Of a stretch of 64,000 nt of DNA, positions 23,974 through 32,843 are shown piece after piece. The first letter of the stretch is position 1. Every line of letters starts with the position of its first letter. Origin of the DNA: Blastochloris viridis (GTDB taxonomy: Bacteria > Pseudomonadota > Alphaproteobacteria > UBA2136 > UBA6156); assembly GCA_005768725.1 (NCBI GenBank), contig VAFM01000001.1, positions 186,001 to 250,000 of the forward strand, written 5' to 3'. Made by a program: the position numbers and the translations under genes. The notes below the pieces were generated by a model. The model had not been told where the DNA came from. It did no database searches and saw only the letters and a list, made by a program, of their open reading frames with translations.

Positions 23974-25338
23974 ATGAGCCAACCGCAAACCGCAGGAAGC
24001 CCGGCGAGCACCACCTACGAGCTGCTTATCGTTGACGACGAGGCTGAAGTCCGCACCGCACTCGCTGGCATTTTAGAAGATGACGGCTATAACATCCGTT
24101 TTGCCGAAAACGGCGAACAAGCCCTGCAAGCCGTAACCGACCGCGTGCCGCACCTCGTGCTGCTCGACATCTGGATGGAGGGCATGGACGGTCTGGAAGT
24201 TCTGAGCCGCCTGAAGCGCCGCGTGCCGGACCTGCCGGTTATCATGATCTCGGGTCATGGTACGATTGAGACCGCCGTGCAGGCCACCCAGAAAGGTGCC
24301 TATGACTTTATTGAAAAGCCGCCGAGTGTTGAGCGTCTGCTGCTGACCGTTGGCCGTGCCATCCGTGAAGCCCAGCTTCGTAAGGAAAACTACCTGCTGC
24401 GCGCCAAGAGTGGTGATGTACAGGAGCTGCTGGGTGTATCGTCTGAAATCGCCACCGTGCGTCAGACCGTTAAGCAAGTAAGCCCGGGCGAAAGCCGTGT
24501 GATGATTACGGGTGAAAGCGGTACCGGTAAGGAAATCGTCGCCCGTTTGGTGCACAAGGGCAGCCGCCGCACCGACAAGCCGTTTGTGCTGCTGGCACCG
24601 GGTGCTGTGAGTGAAGGTACCTTTGAAACCGCGCTTTCGACCATTGTGGGGCAAGGCCGTGGCGGTACGCTGTTTTTAGATGAAGTAAGTGATCTGAGCG
24701 CTGGTATGCAGGCTCGTCTGCTGAAGTTTCTGCAGGATGGTCTTCTGCCGGACACCAACACCGGTCTGCCGGTGGAGGCCGATGTCCGCGTGATTTCGTC
24801 GACCAACAAGGACCTGAAGCAGCTCGTTGATTCCGGTAAGTTCCGCGCCGACCTGTTTTACCGTCTGAGCGTTGTTCCGATCATGATGCCCGCCCTGCGC
24901 AGCCGCAGCGTGGACATCCCGACTCTGGTGCAGCACTTCCTGAAGGTGCTCAGCCCCGATGCCCAGGCCATGCCGAAGATTGCACCCGCCACCATGGCTG
25001 TACTGACCAGCTACGAATGGCCGGGCAACATCCGCCAGTTGAAGAACGTGTGCGAATGGCTGGTGATTATGCACGCTGGCAAGCTGGTAAACCCGGACAT
25101 GCTGCCGCCGGAACTGACCAAGGGTGATGCCGTTGCCGGGAACCTGATGGAAAGCGCCGTGAGCATGCCGCTGCGCCAAGCCCGTGAGCTGTTTGAGAAG
25201 AACTACCTGACCAGCCAACTGATGCGCTTTGGTGGCAACGTGAGCCGTACTGCTGACTTTGTGGGGATGGAGCGTTCTGCCTTGCACCGCAAGCTGAAGA
25301 GCCTTGGTGTAGATGCGCGCATTGAGGGCCCGTTCTAA
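23974..25338 (+). CDS. ntrX: Response regulator NtrX (AAA+ type without GAFTGA loop)
   Basis: A 454-residue regulator: receiver domain 16-130 with phospho-acceptor D65, AAA+ domain about 150-370 with Walker A GESGTGKE (180-187) and Walker B GGTLFLDEV, and a C-terminal Fis-type helix-turn-helix (GGNVSRTADFVGMERSALHRKL). The stretch between Walker A and B is short and lacks the GAFTGA loop that contacts sigma-54, as reported for other NtrX proteins, so it likely acts on sigma-70 promoters. AGGAG lies before the ATG at 23974. It is the second gene of the ntrYX operon. Confidence 0.94.
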   Translation: MSQPQTAGSPASTTYELLIVDDEAEVRTALAGILEDDGYNIRFAENGEQALQAVTDRVPHLVLLDIWMEGMDGLEVLSRLKRRVPDLPVIMISGHGTIETAVQATQKGAYDFIEKPPSVERLLLTVGRAIREAQLRKENYLLRAKSGDVQELLGVSSEIATVRQTVKQVSPGESRVMITGESGTGKEIVARLVHKGSRRTDKPFVLLAPGAVSEGTFETALSTIVGQGRGGTLFLDEVSDLSAGMQARLLKFLQDGLLPDTNTGLPVEADVRVISSTNKDLKQLVDSGKFRADLFYRLSVVPIMMPALRSRSVDIPTLVQHFLKVLSPDAQAMPKIAPATMAVLTSYEWPGNIRQLKNVCEWLVIMHAGKLVNPDMLPPELTKGDAVAGNLMESAVSMPLRQARELFEKNYLTSQLMRFGGNVSRTADFVGMERSALHRKLKSLGVDARIEGPF

Positions 25339-25366
25339 GGATCGTAAGATTCTTGGAAGATTGAAG

Positions 25367-25395
25367 GAGGCTCGCTTTGGCGGGCCTCTGTTTTT
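25367..25395 (+). terminator. Terminator after ntrX
   Basis: Stem GAGGCTCGC / GCGGGCCTC with loop TTTG, followed by TGTTTTT. It stands between ntrX and the Nudix gene. Confidence 0.8.
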
Positions 25396-25411
25396 AAGAA
25401 AGGATAAGATC

Positions 25412-25963
25412 ATGATGCGAACAGTGAGTTTTGATGGGGCAGGGGTGCAGGTGCTGACGTTGGTGTATGCGCGCGACGAAGAAGGCCGTGTGCTAACGCT
25501 GGAGCGGGCGGCGACGAAAAAGTTTCTGCCGGGTTGGTTTGTCGGCCTTGGTGGCAAAGTGGAAGCTGGTGAGAACGTGTTTGACGCCGCTGCACGTGAG
25601 TTTTTTGAAGAAACCGGTATGCGTGTGGGAAACCTGAGCCTGCGCGGCACCTACACTTTTATGACCGAGACGCCGAGCAACCGCTGCGGGGTTATATATC
25701 TGTTCGAGACATTTGAATACGAAGGCGCGTTTAAGGCTGAGGTAGCGGATGGGACGCTGCACTGGCTGACGCTGGAAGAGTTGTTGGCCAATGACAAGGT
25801 GATGCCGGACCATAAGGTGTGGTTGGAGTCCATCTTTACCAACGACAACCATTTTGCGTGTGTGGGCAGTTGGAAACCGCCGGTAGAGGGGACGCTGAAT
25901 GTTGGTGAGGAATGGGCGGATAGCCGGGCGTATTTTGAGATGATGGCGGCCAAGGCGGCTTAG
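25412..25963 (+). CDS. Nudix hydrolase, MutT-like
   Basis: A 183-residue protein with an intact Nudix box at about residues 46-68: G-KVEAG-E, then REFFEETGM, matching GX5EX7REUXEEXGU. Such enzymes cleave nucleoside diphosphates linked to other groups, among them oxidised nucleotides. The N-terminal beta strands (VQVLTLVYARDEEGRVLTLER) fit the fold. The substrate cannot be named. Start at 25412 (ATGATG) with AAGGA upstream. The 3-methyladenine glycosylase gene follows, which is compatible with a repair or sanitation role but does not prove it. Confidence 0.85.
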   Translation: MMRTVSFDGAGVQVLTLVYARDEEGRVLTLERAATKKFLPGWFVGLGGKVEAGENVFDAAAREFFEETGMRVGNLSLRGTYTFMTETPSNRCGVIYLFETFEYEGAFKAEVADGTLHWLTLEELLANDKVMPDHKVWLESIFTNDNHFACVGSWKPPVEGTLNVGEEWADSRAYFEMMAAKAA

Positions 25964-26002
25964 GCGCGGAACTGTTTAGAGAGGTTGTCCGTACTGTTAG
26001 GT

Positions 26003-26503
26003 ATGAAGTTGGAGCGTGCGTTTTTTGACCGGGACCCCGTGAGTGTGGCGCGGGGTTTGCTGGGGTGTGTGCTGGTGCACATGGTGGACGGTGAACGGCG
26101 GACAGGGCGTATTGTAGAGACCGAGGCGTACTTAGTGGAAAGCGATGCTGCCGCGCATACGGCCTATGGCAAAAAAGCCGCGTGGCGGGCGATGGGGCAG
26201 GGGCCGGGGACGTTGTATATTCACCCGATGCGGCAGTATGTGGGGCTGGATATGATCGCGAAAGATGGATGTGTGCTGGTTCGCGGGCTGGAGCCTTTGG
26301 AGGGCATCAGTGGTGTATTGAATGGGCCTGCGAAATTGACGCGGGCGATGGGGATACCACGGGCGTATGATGGTGGGAGTGTGTTGAACGAAGACTCGGC
26401 CTTGTGGGTGGAATATAGTGAGGCGGTGGGTGATATTGTGGCGGGGCCGCGGGTCGGGATTACGCGGGATGTAGAGTTGCCGCTGCGGTTTAGACTGATA
26501 TAA
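26003..26503 (+). CDS. 3-methyladenine DNA glycosylase (AAG/MPG family)
   Basis: A 166-residue AAG-type glycosylase that excises alkylated purines. Seen: LARGLLGCVLV, the catalytic Glu in RIVETEAYL, SDAAAHTAYGKK, GPGTLYIH, VLVRGLEPLEGI, and GPAKLTRAMGI near the end, finishing in LPLRFRL. It is shorter than many family members and the usual YGMHYCLN strand is replaced by RQYVGLDM, though the core is kept. TTG at 25985 is a possible earlier start; ATG 26003 agrees better with the family. No clear ribosome-binding site. Confidence 0.88.
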   Translation: MKLERAFFDRDPVSVARGLLGCVLVHMVDGERRTGRIVETEAYLVESDAAAHTAYGKKAAWRAMGQGPGTLYIHPMRQYVGLDMIAKDGCVLVRGLEPLEGISGVLNGPAKLTRAMGIPRAYDGGSVLNEDSALWVEYSEAVGDIVAGPRVGITRDVELPLRFRLI

Positions 26504-26504
26504 A

Positions 26505-26528
26505 AAAAGCCCCCGGTCGGGGGCTTTT
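26505..26528. terminator. Bidirectional terminator
   Basis: Perfect 10-bp stem AAAAGCCCCC / GGGGGCTTTT between the glycosylase gene and the convergent ctaE gene. Confidence 0.88.
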
Positions 26529-26539
26529 CAGTATGCTGG

Positions 26540-27346
26540 TTAGAGCACGTAGATGAGGAGGAACAGACCGATCCAGACCACGTCTACGAAGTGCCAGTAC
26601 CAGGCGGCGGCTTCGAAGTAGAAGTGGTTGTGGCGGGTGAAGTCTCCCTTGCTCAGGCGGCGATGGACGAACATCAGCATGACGCTACCCAGCAGCACGT
26701 GGAAACCGTGGAAGCCGGTGAGCATATAGAAGATGGTACCATAAGCGCCGCTGCTGAGGCTGAAGCCTGCGTGGCTGTACTCCAGCATCTGGCAGAACAG
26801 GAAAATAACGCCCAATTGCCAGGTGAGGAAGGTGTAGAAGGTGGCTTCTCCGCGACGGTTGTGCAGCAGGCCATGGTGCGCCAGCGTGATGGTGACGCCC
26901 GAGGTGAGCAGCAGCAGCGTATTGATGACCGGCAGGTGGATCGGCAGAAACTCGATACCGACCGGTGGCCACACGGGGGCGTGCATGCGCATGTAGAAGT
27001 AGGCGGCAAAGAAGGCGGCGAAGAACATGACCTCTGACGCGATGAAGAAGATCATGCCGTAGCGGTTGGCGAGGTCGAGCACCAGCGGCACGTTGCCTTG
27101 CTTGAAGCCGCGCTCGCGGGATTCTTTAATAAGCGCAAAGAACCAGGCCATGGCACCGGCGATGAGCAGGCCCAAGCCCGCTACAGCAGTGAGTTGGCCG
27201 TAGAGGACGGGAGTCATGTGCAGCATCATGATGATACCGAACGCCAGCAGGCCTGCGCCTACGCAGGAGATGGGCGGCCAGATGGAGGGCGGCGGAATGT
27301 GGAAATCGTGATCGTGGGCGTGTGCGTGGTCGTGAGCGTTTGCCAT
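26540..27346 (-). CDS. ctaE: Cytochrome c oxidase subunit III
   Basis: A 268-residue, seven-helix subunit III of aa3-type oxidase. Seen: FIASEVMFFAAFFAAYFY with the conserved Glu, APVWPP, TSGVTITLAHHGL, FHGFHVLLG and AAWYWHFVDVVWIGLF at the end. The N terminus is His-rich (AHDHAHAHDHDFH), a feature of many alphaproteobacterial proteins of this family. It stabilises the catalytic subunit I. In the usual order ctaG (Cox11) precedes it; here a one-helix protein takes that place. Subunits I and II are outside the window. Confidence 0.96.
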   Translation of the reverse strand: MANAHDHAHAHDHDFHIPPPSIWPPISCVGAGLLAFGIIMMLHMTPVLYGQLTAVAGLGLLIAGAMAWFFALIKESRERGFKQGNVPLVLDLANRYGMIFFIASEVMFFAAFFAAYFYMRMHAPVWPPVGIEFLPIHLPVINTLLLLTSGVTITLAHHGLLHNRRGEATFYTFLTWQLGVIFLFCQMLEYSHAGFSLSSGAYGTIFYMLTGFHGFHVLLGSVMLMFVHRRLSKGDFTRHNHFYFEAAAWYWHFVDVVWIGLFLLIYVL

Positions 27347-27373
27347 GGGGAGCTTCTCTTTATCTGAACTGGA

Positions 27374-27736
27374 TTATTCGGCTTTAGGCTTGTCTTGGAC
27401 AAGGCTCGGATCGTCGTACTGCGGAAGGCGCAGGCCCTTGTAGTCGTACTGGATGCGTTCGCCGAACTCGCGGACGTAGTCGTCTCCGCGGGTGTGGCCC
27501 CAACCGCCGAGGTAGACGATGAGGATGAAGAAATAGATAAGTGCGCCGCCGATGCCGATGGCCAGCATCTTCATGAAGACGTTGTAGGTCTGGGTGTAGT
27601 CGGCGTGCAGCTCTTTTTTATTGTAGTGGAGCTTGGGAGCGGCTTCGGGCGCGTGAGCCACAGCCTTTGCTGCGGGCTTGGCGGCAGGTTTGACGACCAC
27701 GGCCGGTTTACTTTTGGATTTCGTAGGTTGCGCCAT
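27374..27736 (-). CDS. One-helix protein, possible aa3 oxidase subunit IV, with Lys/Ala tail
   Basis: A 120-residue protein. The first 45 residues are low complexity (Lys, Pro, Ala, Val), then YTQTYNVFMKMLAIGIGGALI and a hydrophobic stretch to about residue 85, then a polar tail ending in DKPKAE. The segment before and through the helix resembles the small bacterial aa3 oxidase subunit IV family, where a TF/YxxF element leads into one helix; this is a moderate inference. The ATG at 27736 has AAGGAGG. It overlaps the preceding coxF-like gene by 29 bases and precedes ctaE by 27, so it belongs to the oxidase operon. Confidence 0.55.
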   Translation of the reverse strand: MAQPTKSKSKPAVVVKPAAKPAAKAVAHAPEAAPKLHYNKKELHADYTQTYNVFMKMLAIGIGGALIYFFILIVYLGGWGHTRGDDYVREFGERIQYDYKGLRLPQYDDPSLVQDKPKAE

Positions 27737-27899
27737 AGGAGCCTCCTTGGGGGATTGCGGGTTGATTGTGCGCATATCGCCAGATAAATACGCTGGCGGC
27801 AAGGCTTGCAGCGAACAGCGCCAGCACAAGGGCCAAAGCGATGTTGCGGCGGCGCATCTGCGGTGTCTGCGATGAGGGCGTGTTCTTGATGTTGGTCAT
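27708..27899 (-). CDS. CoxF-like small membrane protein
   Basis: A 63-residue protein with the sequence MRRRNIALALVLALFAASLAASVF after 14 polar residues, one membrane helix and a polar tail. Small proteins with this RRRN-helix pattern sit between ctaB and ctaG in alphaproteobacterial oxidase operons and are called CoxF. It is the first gene of the minus-strand run here and overlaps the next gene by 29 bases. Role in oxidase assembly is by context only. Confidence 0.55.
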   Translation of the reverse strand: MTNIKNTPSSQTPQMRRRNIALALVLALFAASLAASVFIWRYAHNQPAIPQGGSYGATYEIQK

Positions 27900-27943
27900 G
27901 GCGCGAACCTAGCAGAAGTTGGGGGGGACGAAAAGGCCCGCCC

Positions 27944-27967
27944 CCGTGCCGCTTACGGGTTTTTTTG
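27944..27967 (+). promoter_or_regulatory. Terminator-like hairpin upstream of prfB promoter
   Basis: Stem CCCGT / ACGGG with loop GCCGCTT then TTTTTTT, reading rightward. No plus-strand gene lies just before it, and the predicted prfB promoter is downstream, so it probably blocks stray transcription coming from the opposite direction of the oxidase genes. Meaning uncertain. Confidence 0.4.
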
Positions 27968-27978
27968 GAGCTTTGAAT

Positions 27979-28007
27979 TTGCCGTTTGGGCGGAAATTTG
28001 CTAGATT
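27979..28007 (+). promoter_or_regulatory. Predicted prfB promoter
   Basis: TTGCCG at 27979-27984, 17-base spacer, TAGATT at 28002-28007, about 29 bases before the prfB ATG. Confidence 0.5.
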
Positions 28008-28035
28008 CGGCCCGATTTAAGGAGATTTACGCATT

Positions 28036-29149
28036 ATGCAGCCGGACGTACGCGAGTTAGTGGCGCAGATAGAGCAGGGGCTTAGCCTGCTCGGGAGGAG
28101 TCTTTGACCTTCCGGTAGCCCGGAAACGCATGGAAGAGCTTGAGGCCATGGCCGCCGATGGCGCATTATGGTCGGATTCTAACAAAGCTAAAGCCGTGAT
28201 GCAGGAAAAGCGTCGGCTTGAGGTTCAGGTTGGAACGTATGATGGTATTCAGCGACGTTTGGATGATGCGCAGGCTCTGATAGAGCTTGGTGAAGAAGCT
28301 GGAGATGAGGCGTCTATCAAAGAAGGCGAAGTTGAGCTGAAGGCCTTGGTGGCCGAAGCCAAAAAGCTGGAAGTGCAGTGTTTGCTGGGTGGCCAGATGG
28401 ACGGCAACAACGCCTTTTTGGAAGTGCACGCCGGTGCCGGTGGGACCGAAAGTTGCGACTGGGCCGGTATGCTGCTGCGCATGTACACCCGTTGGGCGGA
28501 GCGCTCCGGCTTTAAGGTGACCATGATCGAAGAGACCGATGGTGACCAGGCGGGCGTGAAGAGTGCGACGATCCAGATTGAAGGGCCGTTTGCGTATGGA
28601 ATGGCCAAGACCGAAAGCGGGATTCACCGGCTTGTGCGGATTAGTCCGTTTGACAGCAATGCCCGGCGCCATACCAGCTTTGCCAGTGTGTTTGTGTATC
28701 CCGAGGTGGATGATAATATCGAAATTGATCTGGATATGAGCCAGGTGCGGGTGGACACCTACCGCAGCAGCGGGGCGGGTGGGCAGCACGTGAACACGAC
28801 TGACAGCGCCATCCGGTTAACCCACATACCCACCGGCATTGCCGTGGCGTGCCAGCAGGACCGCAGCCAGCACCGCAACCGCGAGATTGCCATAAACATG
28901 CTGAAAGCGCGTTTGTATGAGCTGGAAATGGCCAAGCAGGACGAAGAGCGCATGGCCATGGAAGCCAACAAGAGCGACAACAGTTGGGGCCACCAGATCA
29001 GGAGCTATGTGTTGCAGCCGTACCAGATGGTAAAAGATTTACGCACCGGCGAAGAAACGAGCAATACCACCGCTGTGTTAGATGGTGATATTGATGGATT
29101 TATTCAGGCTGCGCTTGCCGCGAAGGTTGGCAACAAACGCGTGGATTAA
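28036..29149 (+). CDS. prfB: Peptide chain release factor 2, with programmed +1 frameshift
   Basis: RF2 ends translation at UGA and UAA. The gene starts at ATG 28036 with AAGGAG before it, runs 23 codons to CTT TGA C at 28102-28108, and continues in the +1 frame from GAC at 28106, giving 370 residues. An internal ribosome-binding-like GGGAGGAG stands three bases before CTT, as in classic RF2 autoregulation: scarce RF2 lets the ribosome slip at its own stop signal. The stop-recognition SPF (RISPFDS) and the catalytic GGQ (GAGGQHVNTTDSA) are present. An annotation starting at 28130 would miss the first 31 residues. Confidence 0.96.
28096..28108 (+). promoter_or_regulatory. RF2 programmed frameshift site
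   Basis: AGGAGTCTTTGAC: a Shine-Dalgarno-like AGGAG, three bases, then the slippery CTT followed by the in-frame TGA and a C. This is the conserved arrangement for +1 frameshifting in prfB. Confidence 0.93.
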
Positions 29150-29213
29150 CCGTTGGCTGTAGGGCCACCGGCAGAACGGTTTAAGATATTTAACACAAGG
29201 CGAACATAATACG

Positions 29214-32200
29214 GTGGTTTGGAAACGCAGGGCATTGGTATGGGGCGGTTGGAGCGGTGGCTCTGTTGCCGTGCTGATGCTGCTGGGTATTGCCTTGTTT
29301 ATATGGGCCGCGCAGGAGTTTACACGCTACCGTCCGCTGGATGTGACGCATCGGCTTGAGCAGCTTGGCACTTATCTGCTGCCCAAGGGCATGACACTGG
29401 AAGCCGATAAGGCTGAATTGTATTTTGATGACGGACCGATTTTGCGTTTGAACGGCCTTGGGATTAAAGGCAGCGATGGCGAACTTGGTGTGTTTGTGGA
29501 GCAGGCTGCGGTGCGCTTTGCCTCTACCCAGTTGCTGCTACTGAGTGCCGCGCCGAAGGATGTGGAAGCGCGTGGCGTTACTCTGCGTTTGGTGCGCGCG
29601 GTGGATGGGGTTTCTATTGCCGGATTGAACTTTGGTGGCGACAAGGATGAGAAGCGCAAGGGTGTGGTCGACTGGCTGAACGGCCTTGGCTGGGACCGCG
29701 TATGGGGCCGCCTGAAGCAAGTGAAAGTGGCCGATCTGAACCTGCTGGTGCGGGACGATGTACAGCACGCCGAGTGGGTGATGGAAGATGGCGGGTTGGT
29801 TATCAGCCGTTACCCTGACCTGGGAGAGCGCGGGACTATGACAGCGTTTGTGCGCCGCCTGTACGGCGAAGGCGACAAGCTGGATAACTTTGACAACGTG
29901 CCCGTGCTGGTGAGTTTTGAACATGGCCCGAAGGCTGAAGGATTAGAAATACGTGGACGCCTTGACCGCGCCGATGCTCAGATGGTTTCGGATTATTTTC
30001 CACCACAATTTGGTGATTTGTTGCGTGCCCAAGGACAGGTAGAAGTGGGTACACGCTTGTTGGAAGACAACAAGATGGAGCAGCCATGGGTGACGTTGCG
30101 TCTGCGCGATGTGAAAGTGCATCCGGATGTAGCGTACAGCAAGCCGATGGAGTTTCCGAAACTGACCGTGACCGCGAGTTACGTGCCACCGGTTGAAGGT
30201 GTGAGCGGCAGCGATGTGCTGATGGTGCGGGAACTGAATGTGACCACCAAGCGCGGTGCCGTAGTAGATGCCAGCGGTACCATTGCCGGGATGCAGAGCG
30301 GTAATCCGCTGGTTGATTTTAGCTTGACCAGTGCGAAGGGGGAGATTCAGGGCGTGTTCGATCTGTTCCCTGACAAACCGCGCGGTTTTGCTAAGGCGCT
30401 AGAGTGGTTGCGACCGAATATCGAAAAGGGCAACTACACCGACCTCACGGCGCATTATAAGGGCTTCCCGGAGGCGTTTCCGGGTTGTGGCGAAGAGTGC
30501 GGCGTGCTGGATATTGATGCGGAATTCAGTGACGGGCGCGTGCGCTTTTTAGATGAGTTGAGCCCGGTGGAGGCACCGGAAGGGCGTTTGCGCTGGCGCG
30601 GCGAGACCATGACCGTGACGGCGCCGAAGGGAACCATCAAGACCGCGGCAGGCACTCAGAACGTGAAGAACGTGGTGGTGACAATGAAGGATATTTTTGC
30701 TCATACGCCCAGCCAGTTGCGTGTGACCGGAATTGTGAACGGGCCTGCGGCCGGGGTGATGTCGGAGCTTAATAAGATCGACGAAATTACGGGTAAGGTA
30801 CCGCTGGGTATCAGTGGCAAGCAAACGGGTTGGATGGATATTTTAGTGCCACTGCCGCGTGGCGCCAAAGCGAGTTTTGCCAGTAGCACCGTATTGGTGA
30901 GCGCGACCATTGCCGATGTAGGCGTGAGAGGCTTGCCTCAGCTTAAAGGCTTGGATTTTGCCGGTAGTGGAGCGGTGGTGTCTCTGGATGCTGACAAGCG
31001 TTTGCGTGTGCAGACACAAGGGACTCTGGGCGGCTTACCGATGAAGGTGGACTGGAGCCAGAGTATTGCGCCGCATGCGCCGGACCATATGCATCTGAGC
31101 GCTCAAGGCACCGTGACAGGGGCGTGGCTGATGCAGCATGTTTCTACCACCCAGTTAGAGGTAAACGGGCCAGTGGGTGTGAATGTGACGATGGATGAAC
31201 GCGATGACGGAAGCTGGCAGTTTGCTGCCACCGCGGATGGCGCGCGGGCGCAGGTGGAGGTTCCGGCGGTAAGGTTCACCAAGCCGGTTGGCGGGCGTTT
31301 GAATGTGGATACCAAGGGCATTTATACCCTGGGCGAGCGGATTGCGCTGGAACGGCTGGATGTGGTGGGGCGCGACCTGAGCGTGAACGGTAGCGTGGAC
31401 TGGTATATGGATGATGTAGCCAAAAGCAGCGTGAACCTGCCGCTGATTAAACTGGGCCAGACCGATGTGGCCGCAACCATGAAAGGTGGCGACATTGTGC
31501 TGAAAGGCGTGCTGCTGGACGTGAGCGGTTATGATCTGTTTGACAGCAAGGTTGAAGGCAAGCCGGTGGATGACAAACCGGATGAGAGCCTTGACGGGTT
31601 GTATCTGGACATGGATGTAAATACGGTACGTTTTGAACGCGGTGACCTGACCAATGTGAGCCTGGATGCCCATGCCGTGAAGGGGCGTTGGGAAGTGGGT
31701 AAGCTGGATGCGTTGGTAGATGGCAAGCGGATACTGGTTGTGCGCAATACCCTGCCGGGGCAGCCCGGGCGCAGCGTGATGACGCTGGCAATTGATGACC
31801 TTGGGCGGGCGCTGGATGTGACCGGCTTGTACAGCCAATTGGCCAAAGGTCGCTTAACGGGTGATATTACGTATGACAGTCGTGATGTGGGCGGTGGTGT
31901 GCTGAAGATCACCGACTTTGAAGTGAAGAACCCGCCGGTGATGATGCAGGTGATGAGCTTGCTGTCTCTGGAGCAGATGTTCTCCGGTAGCAGCTCCACG
32001 TTGTTCAAGACCGCGACGATACCGGTGCGTGTGGATGGCAAGGTGTTTTACCTGGACAATGCCAGCCTAGAAGGCCCGAGCATGGACGTGCGCCTGACCG
32101 GTAGCTACGACCGCGGCCAGAAGCAGATGAATATTGATGGTAAGTTGGCACCGGGCATCCCGTTGAACCGTTTAGTGGGCAAGATACCGCTGCTGGGAAC

Positions 32201-32405
32201 ACTGCTGACCGGTAGCCAAGATGGTGTTGTGGTGGCAGACTTTAAAGTGAAGGGGAGCACGAGCGACCCGCAGGTGAATGTGCGCCCGTTAAGCGTTATC
32301 ACGCCCGGGCTGCTGAAAGACTTTTGGCGCGGTGTGACCGGTAGCGATACTCCTGCGCCTGTAAAACTGGAGGTGCAGGATGGTCGGACTGAGCAGAAAA
32401 AGTAA
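29214..32405 (+). CDS. Large AsmA/YhdP-like envelope protein
   Basis: A 1063-residue protein with one N-terminal membrane helix (about 15-34) and a very long periplasmic part rich in beta strands, ending in a domain of the AsmA/YhdP C-terminal type (TGDITYDSRDVGGGVLKI, GPSMDVRLTGSYDRGQKQMNIDGKLAPGIPLN, LLGTLLTGSQDGVVVADFKVKG). Proteins of this group form long bridges thought to move phospholipids between the inner and outer membranes. Start is GTG 29214. The next gene overlaps its end by 26 bases, so they are co-translated. The divergent placement of prfB upstream does not bear on the role. Confidence 0.8.
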   Translation: MVWKRRALVWGGWSGGSVAVLMLLGIALFIWAAQEFTRYRPLDVTHRLEQLGTYLLPKGMTLEADKAELYFDDGPILRLNGLGIKGSDGELGVFVEQAAVRFASTQLLLLSAAPKDVEARGVTLRLVRAVDGVSIAGLNFGGDKDEKRKGVVDWLNGLGWDRVWGRLKQVKVADLNLLVRDDVQHAEWVMEDGGLVISRYPDLGERGTMTAFVRRLYGEGDKLDNFDNVPVLVSFEHGPKAEGLEIRGRLDRADAQMVSDYFPPQFGDLLRAQGQVEVGTRLLEDNKMEQPWVTLRLRDVKVHPDVAYSKPMEFPKLTVTASYVPPVEGVSGSDVLMVRELNVTTKRGAVVDASGTIAGMQSGNPLVDFSLTSAKGEIQGVFDLFPDKPRGFAKALEWLRPNIEKGNYTDLTAHYKGFPEAFPGCGEECGVLDIDAEFSDGRVRFLDELSPVEAPEGRLRWRGETMTVTAPKGTIKTAAGTQNVKNVVVTMKDIFAHTPSQLRVTGIVNGPAAGVMSELNKIDEITGKVPLGISGKQTGWMDILVPLPRGAKASFASSTVLVSATIADVGVRGLPQLKGLDFAGSGAVVSLDADKRLRVQTQGTLGGLPMKVDWSQSIAPHAPDHMHLSAQGTVTGAWLMQHVSTTQLEVNGPVGVNVTMDERDDGSWQFAATADGARAQVEVPAVRFTKPVGGRLNVDTKGIYTLGERIALERLDVVGRDLSVNGSVDWYMDDVAKSSVNLPLIKLGQTDVAATMKGGDIVLKGVLLDVSGYDLFDSKVEGKPVDDKPDESLDGLYLDMDVNTVRFERGDLTNVSLDAHAVKGRWEVGKLDALVDGKRILVVRNTLPGQPGRSVMTLAIDDLGRALDVTGLYSQLAKGRLTGDITYDSRDVGGGVLKITDFEVKNPPVMMQVMSLLSLEQMFSGSSSTLFKTATIPVRVDGKVFYLDNASLEGPSMDVRLTGSYDRGQKQMNIDGKLAPGIPLNRLVGKIPLLGTLLTGSQDGVVVADFKVKGSTSDPQVNVRPLSVITPGLLKDFWRGVTGSDTPAPVKLEVQDGRTEQKK

Positions 32406-32832
32406 ACGTTGGGCCTTAAGCGTGCTGATGCTGACGGCATTGAGTGCGTGCAGCGACTACGGCAATGAGGCTCCGCAGAATCTGGAGCGGCGGCCGCTGA
32501 TTGTGGGGAACCATACGGTTTCGGTTCAGGTTGCCGATGACGGTGATGAGCGCGCAAAGGGATTGATGTTTGTGCGCGAGATGCCAGACAAGGAAGGCAT
32601 GCTGTTTGTATGGCCGGAGGAGGCCGCGCGGTCTTTCTGGATGCGCAATACATATATTCCGCTCGACCTGTTTTATATTCGTAAGGGTGAGATCGTGAAA
32701 GTCATCAGCTGGGCCAAGCCGATGGATGAATCGCAGTTACCCTCTGATCAGCCCGTTGACTGGGTGCTGGAAATGAACGGCGGATGGGCCGAGCGCTATA
32801 ATGTCGGTGTGGGCGACAAAGTCCGCTTTTAG
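32380..32832 (+). CDS. DUF192 family lipoprotein
   Basis: A 150-residue protein with a lipoprotein signal (lipobox ALSAC, Cys24) and a DUF192 domain: RAKGLMFVREMPDKEGMLFVWP, FWMRNTYIPLDLFYI, and WVLEMNGGWAERYNVGVGDKV. The family is widespread, small and all-beta; function is not settled. It overlaps the end of the AsmA-like gene by 26 bases, so both are envelope proteins made together. A stop at 32832 is followed by only 11 bases before the convergent DsbD-like gene. Confidence 0.85.
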   Translation: MVGLSRKSKRWALSVLMLTALSACSDYGNEAPQNLERRPLIVGNHTVSVQVADDGDERAKGLMFVREMPDKEGMLFVWPEEAARSFWMRNTYIPLDLFYIRKGEIVKVISWAKPMDESQLPSDQPVDWVLEMNGGWAERYNVGVGDKVRF

Positions 32833-32843
32833 ACTTTTAAATT

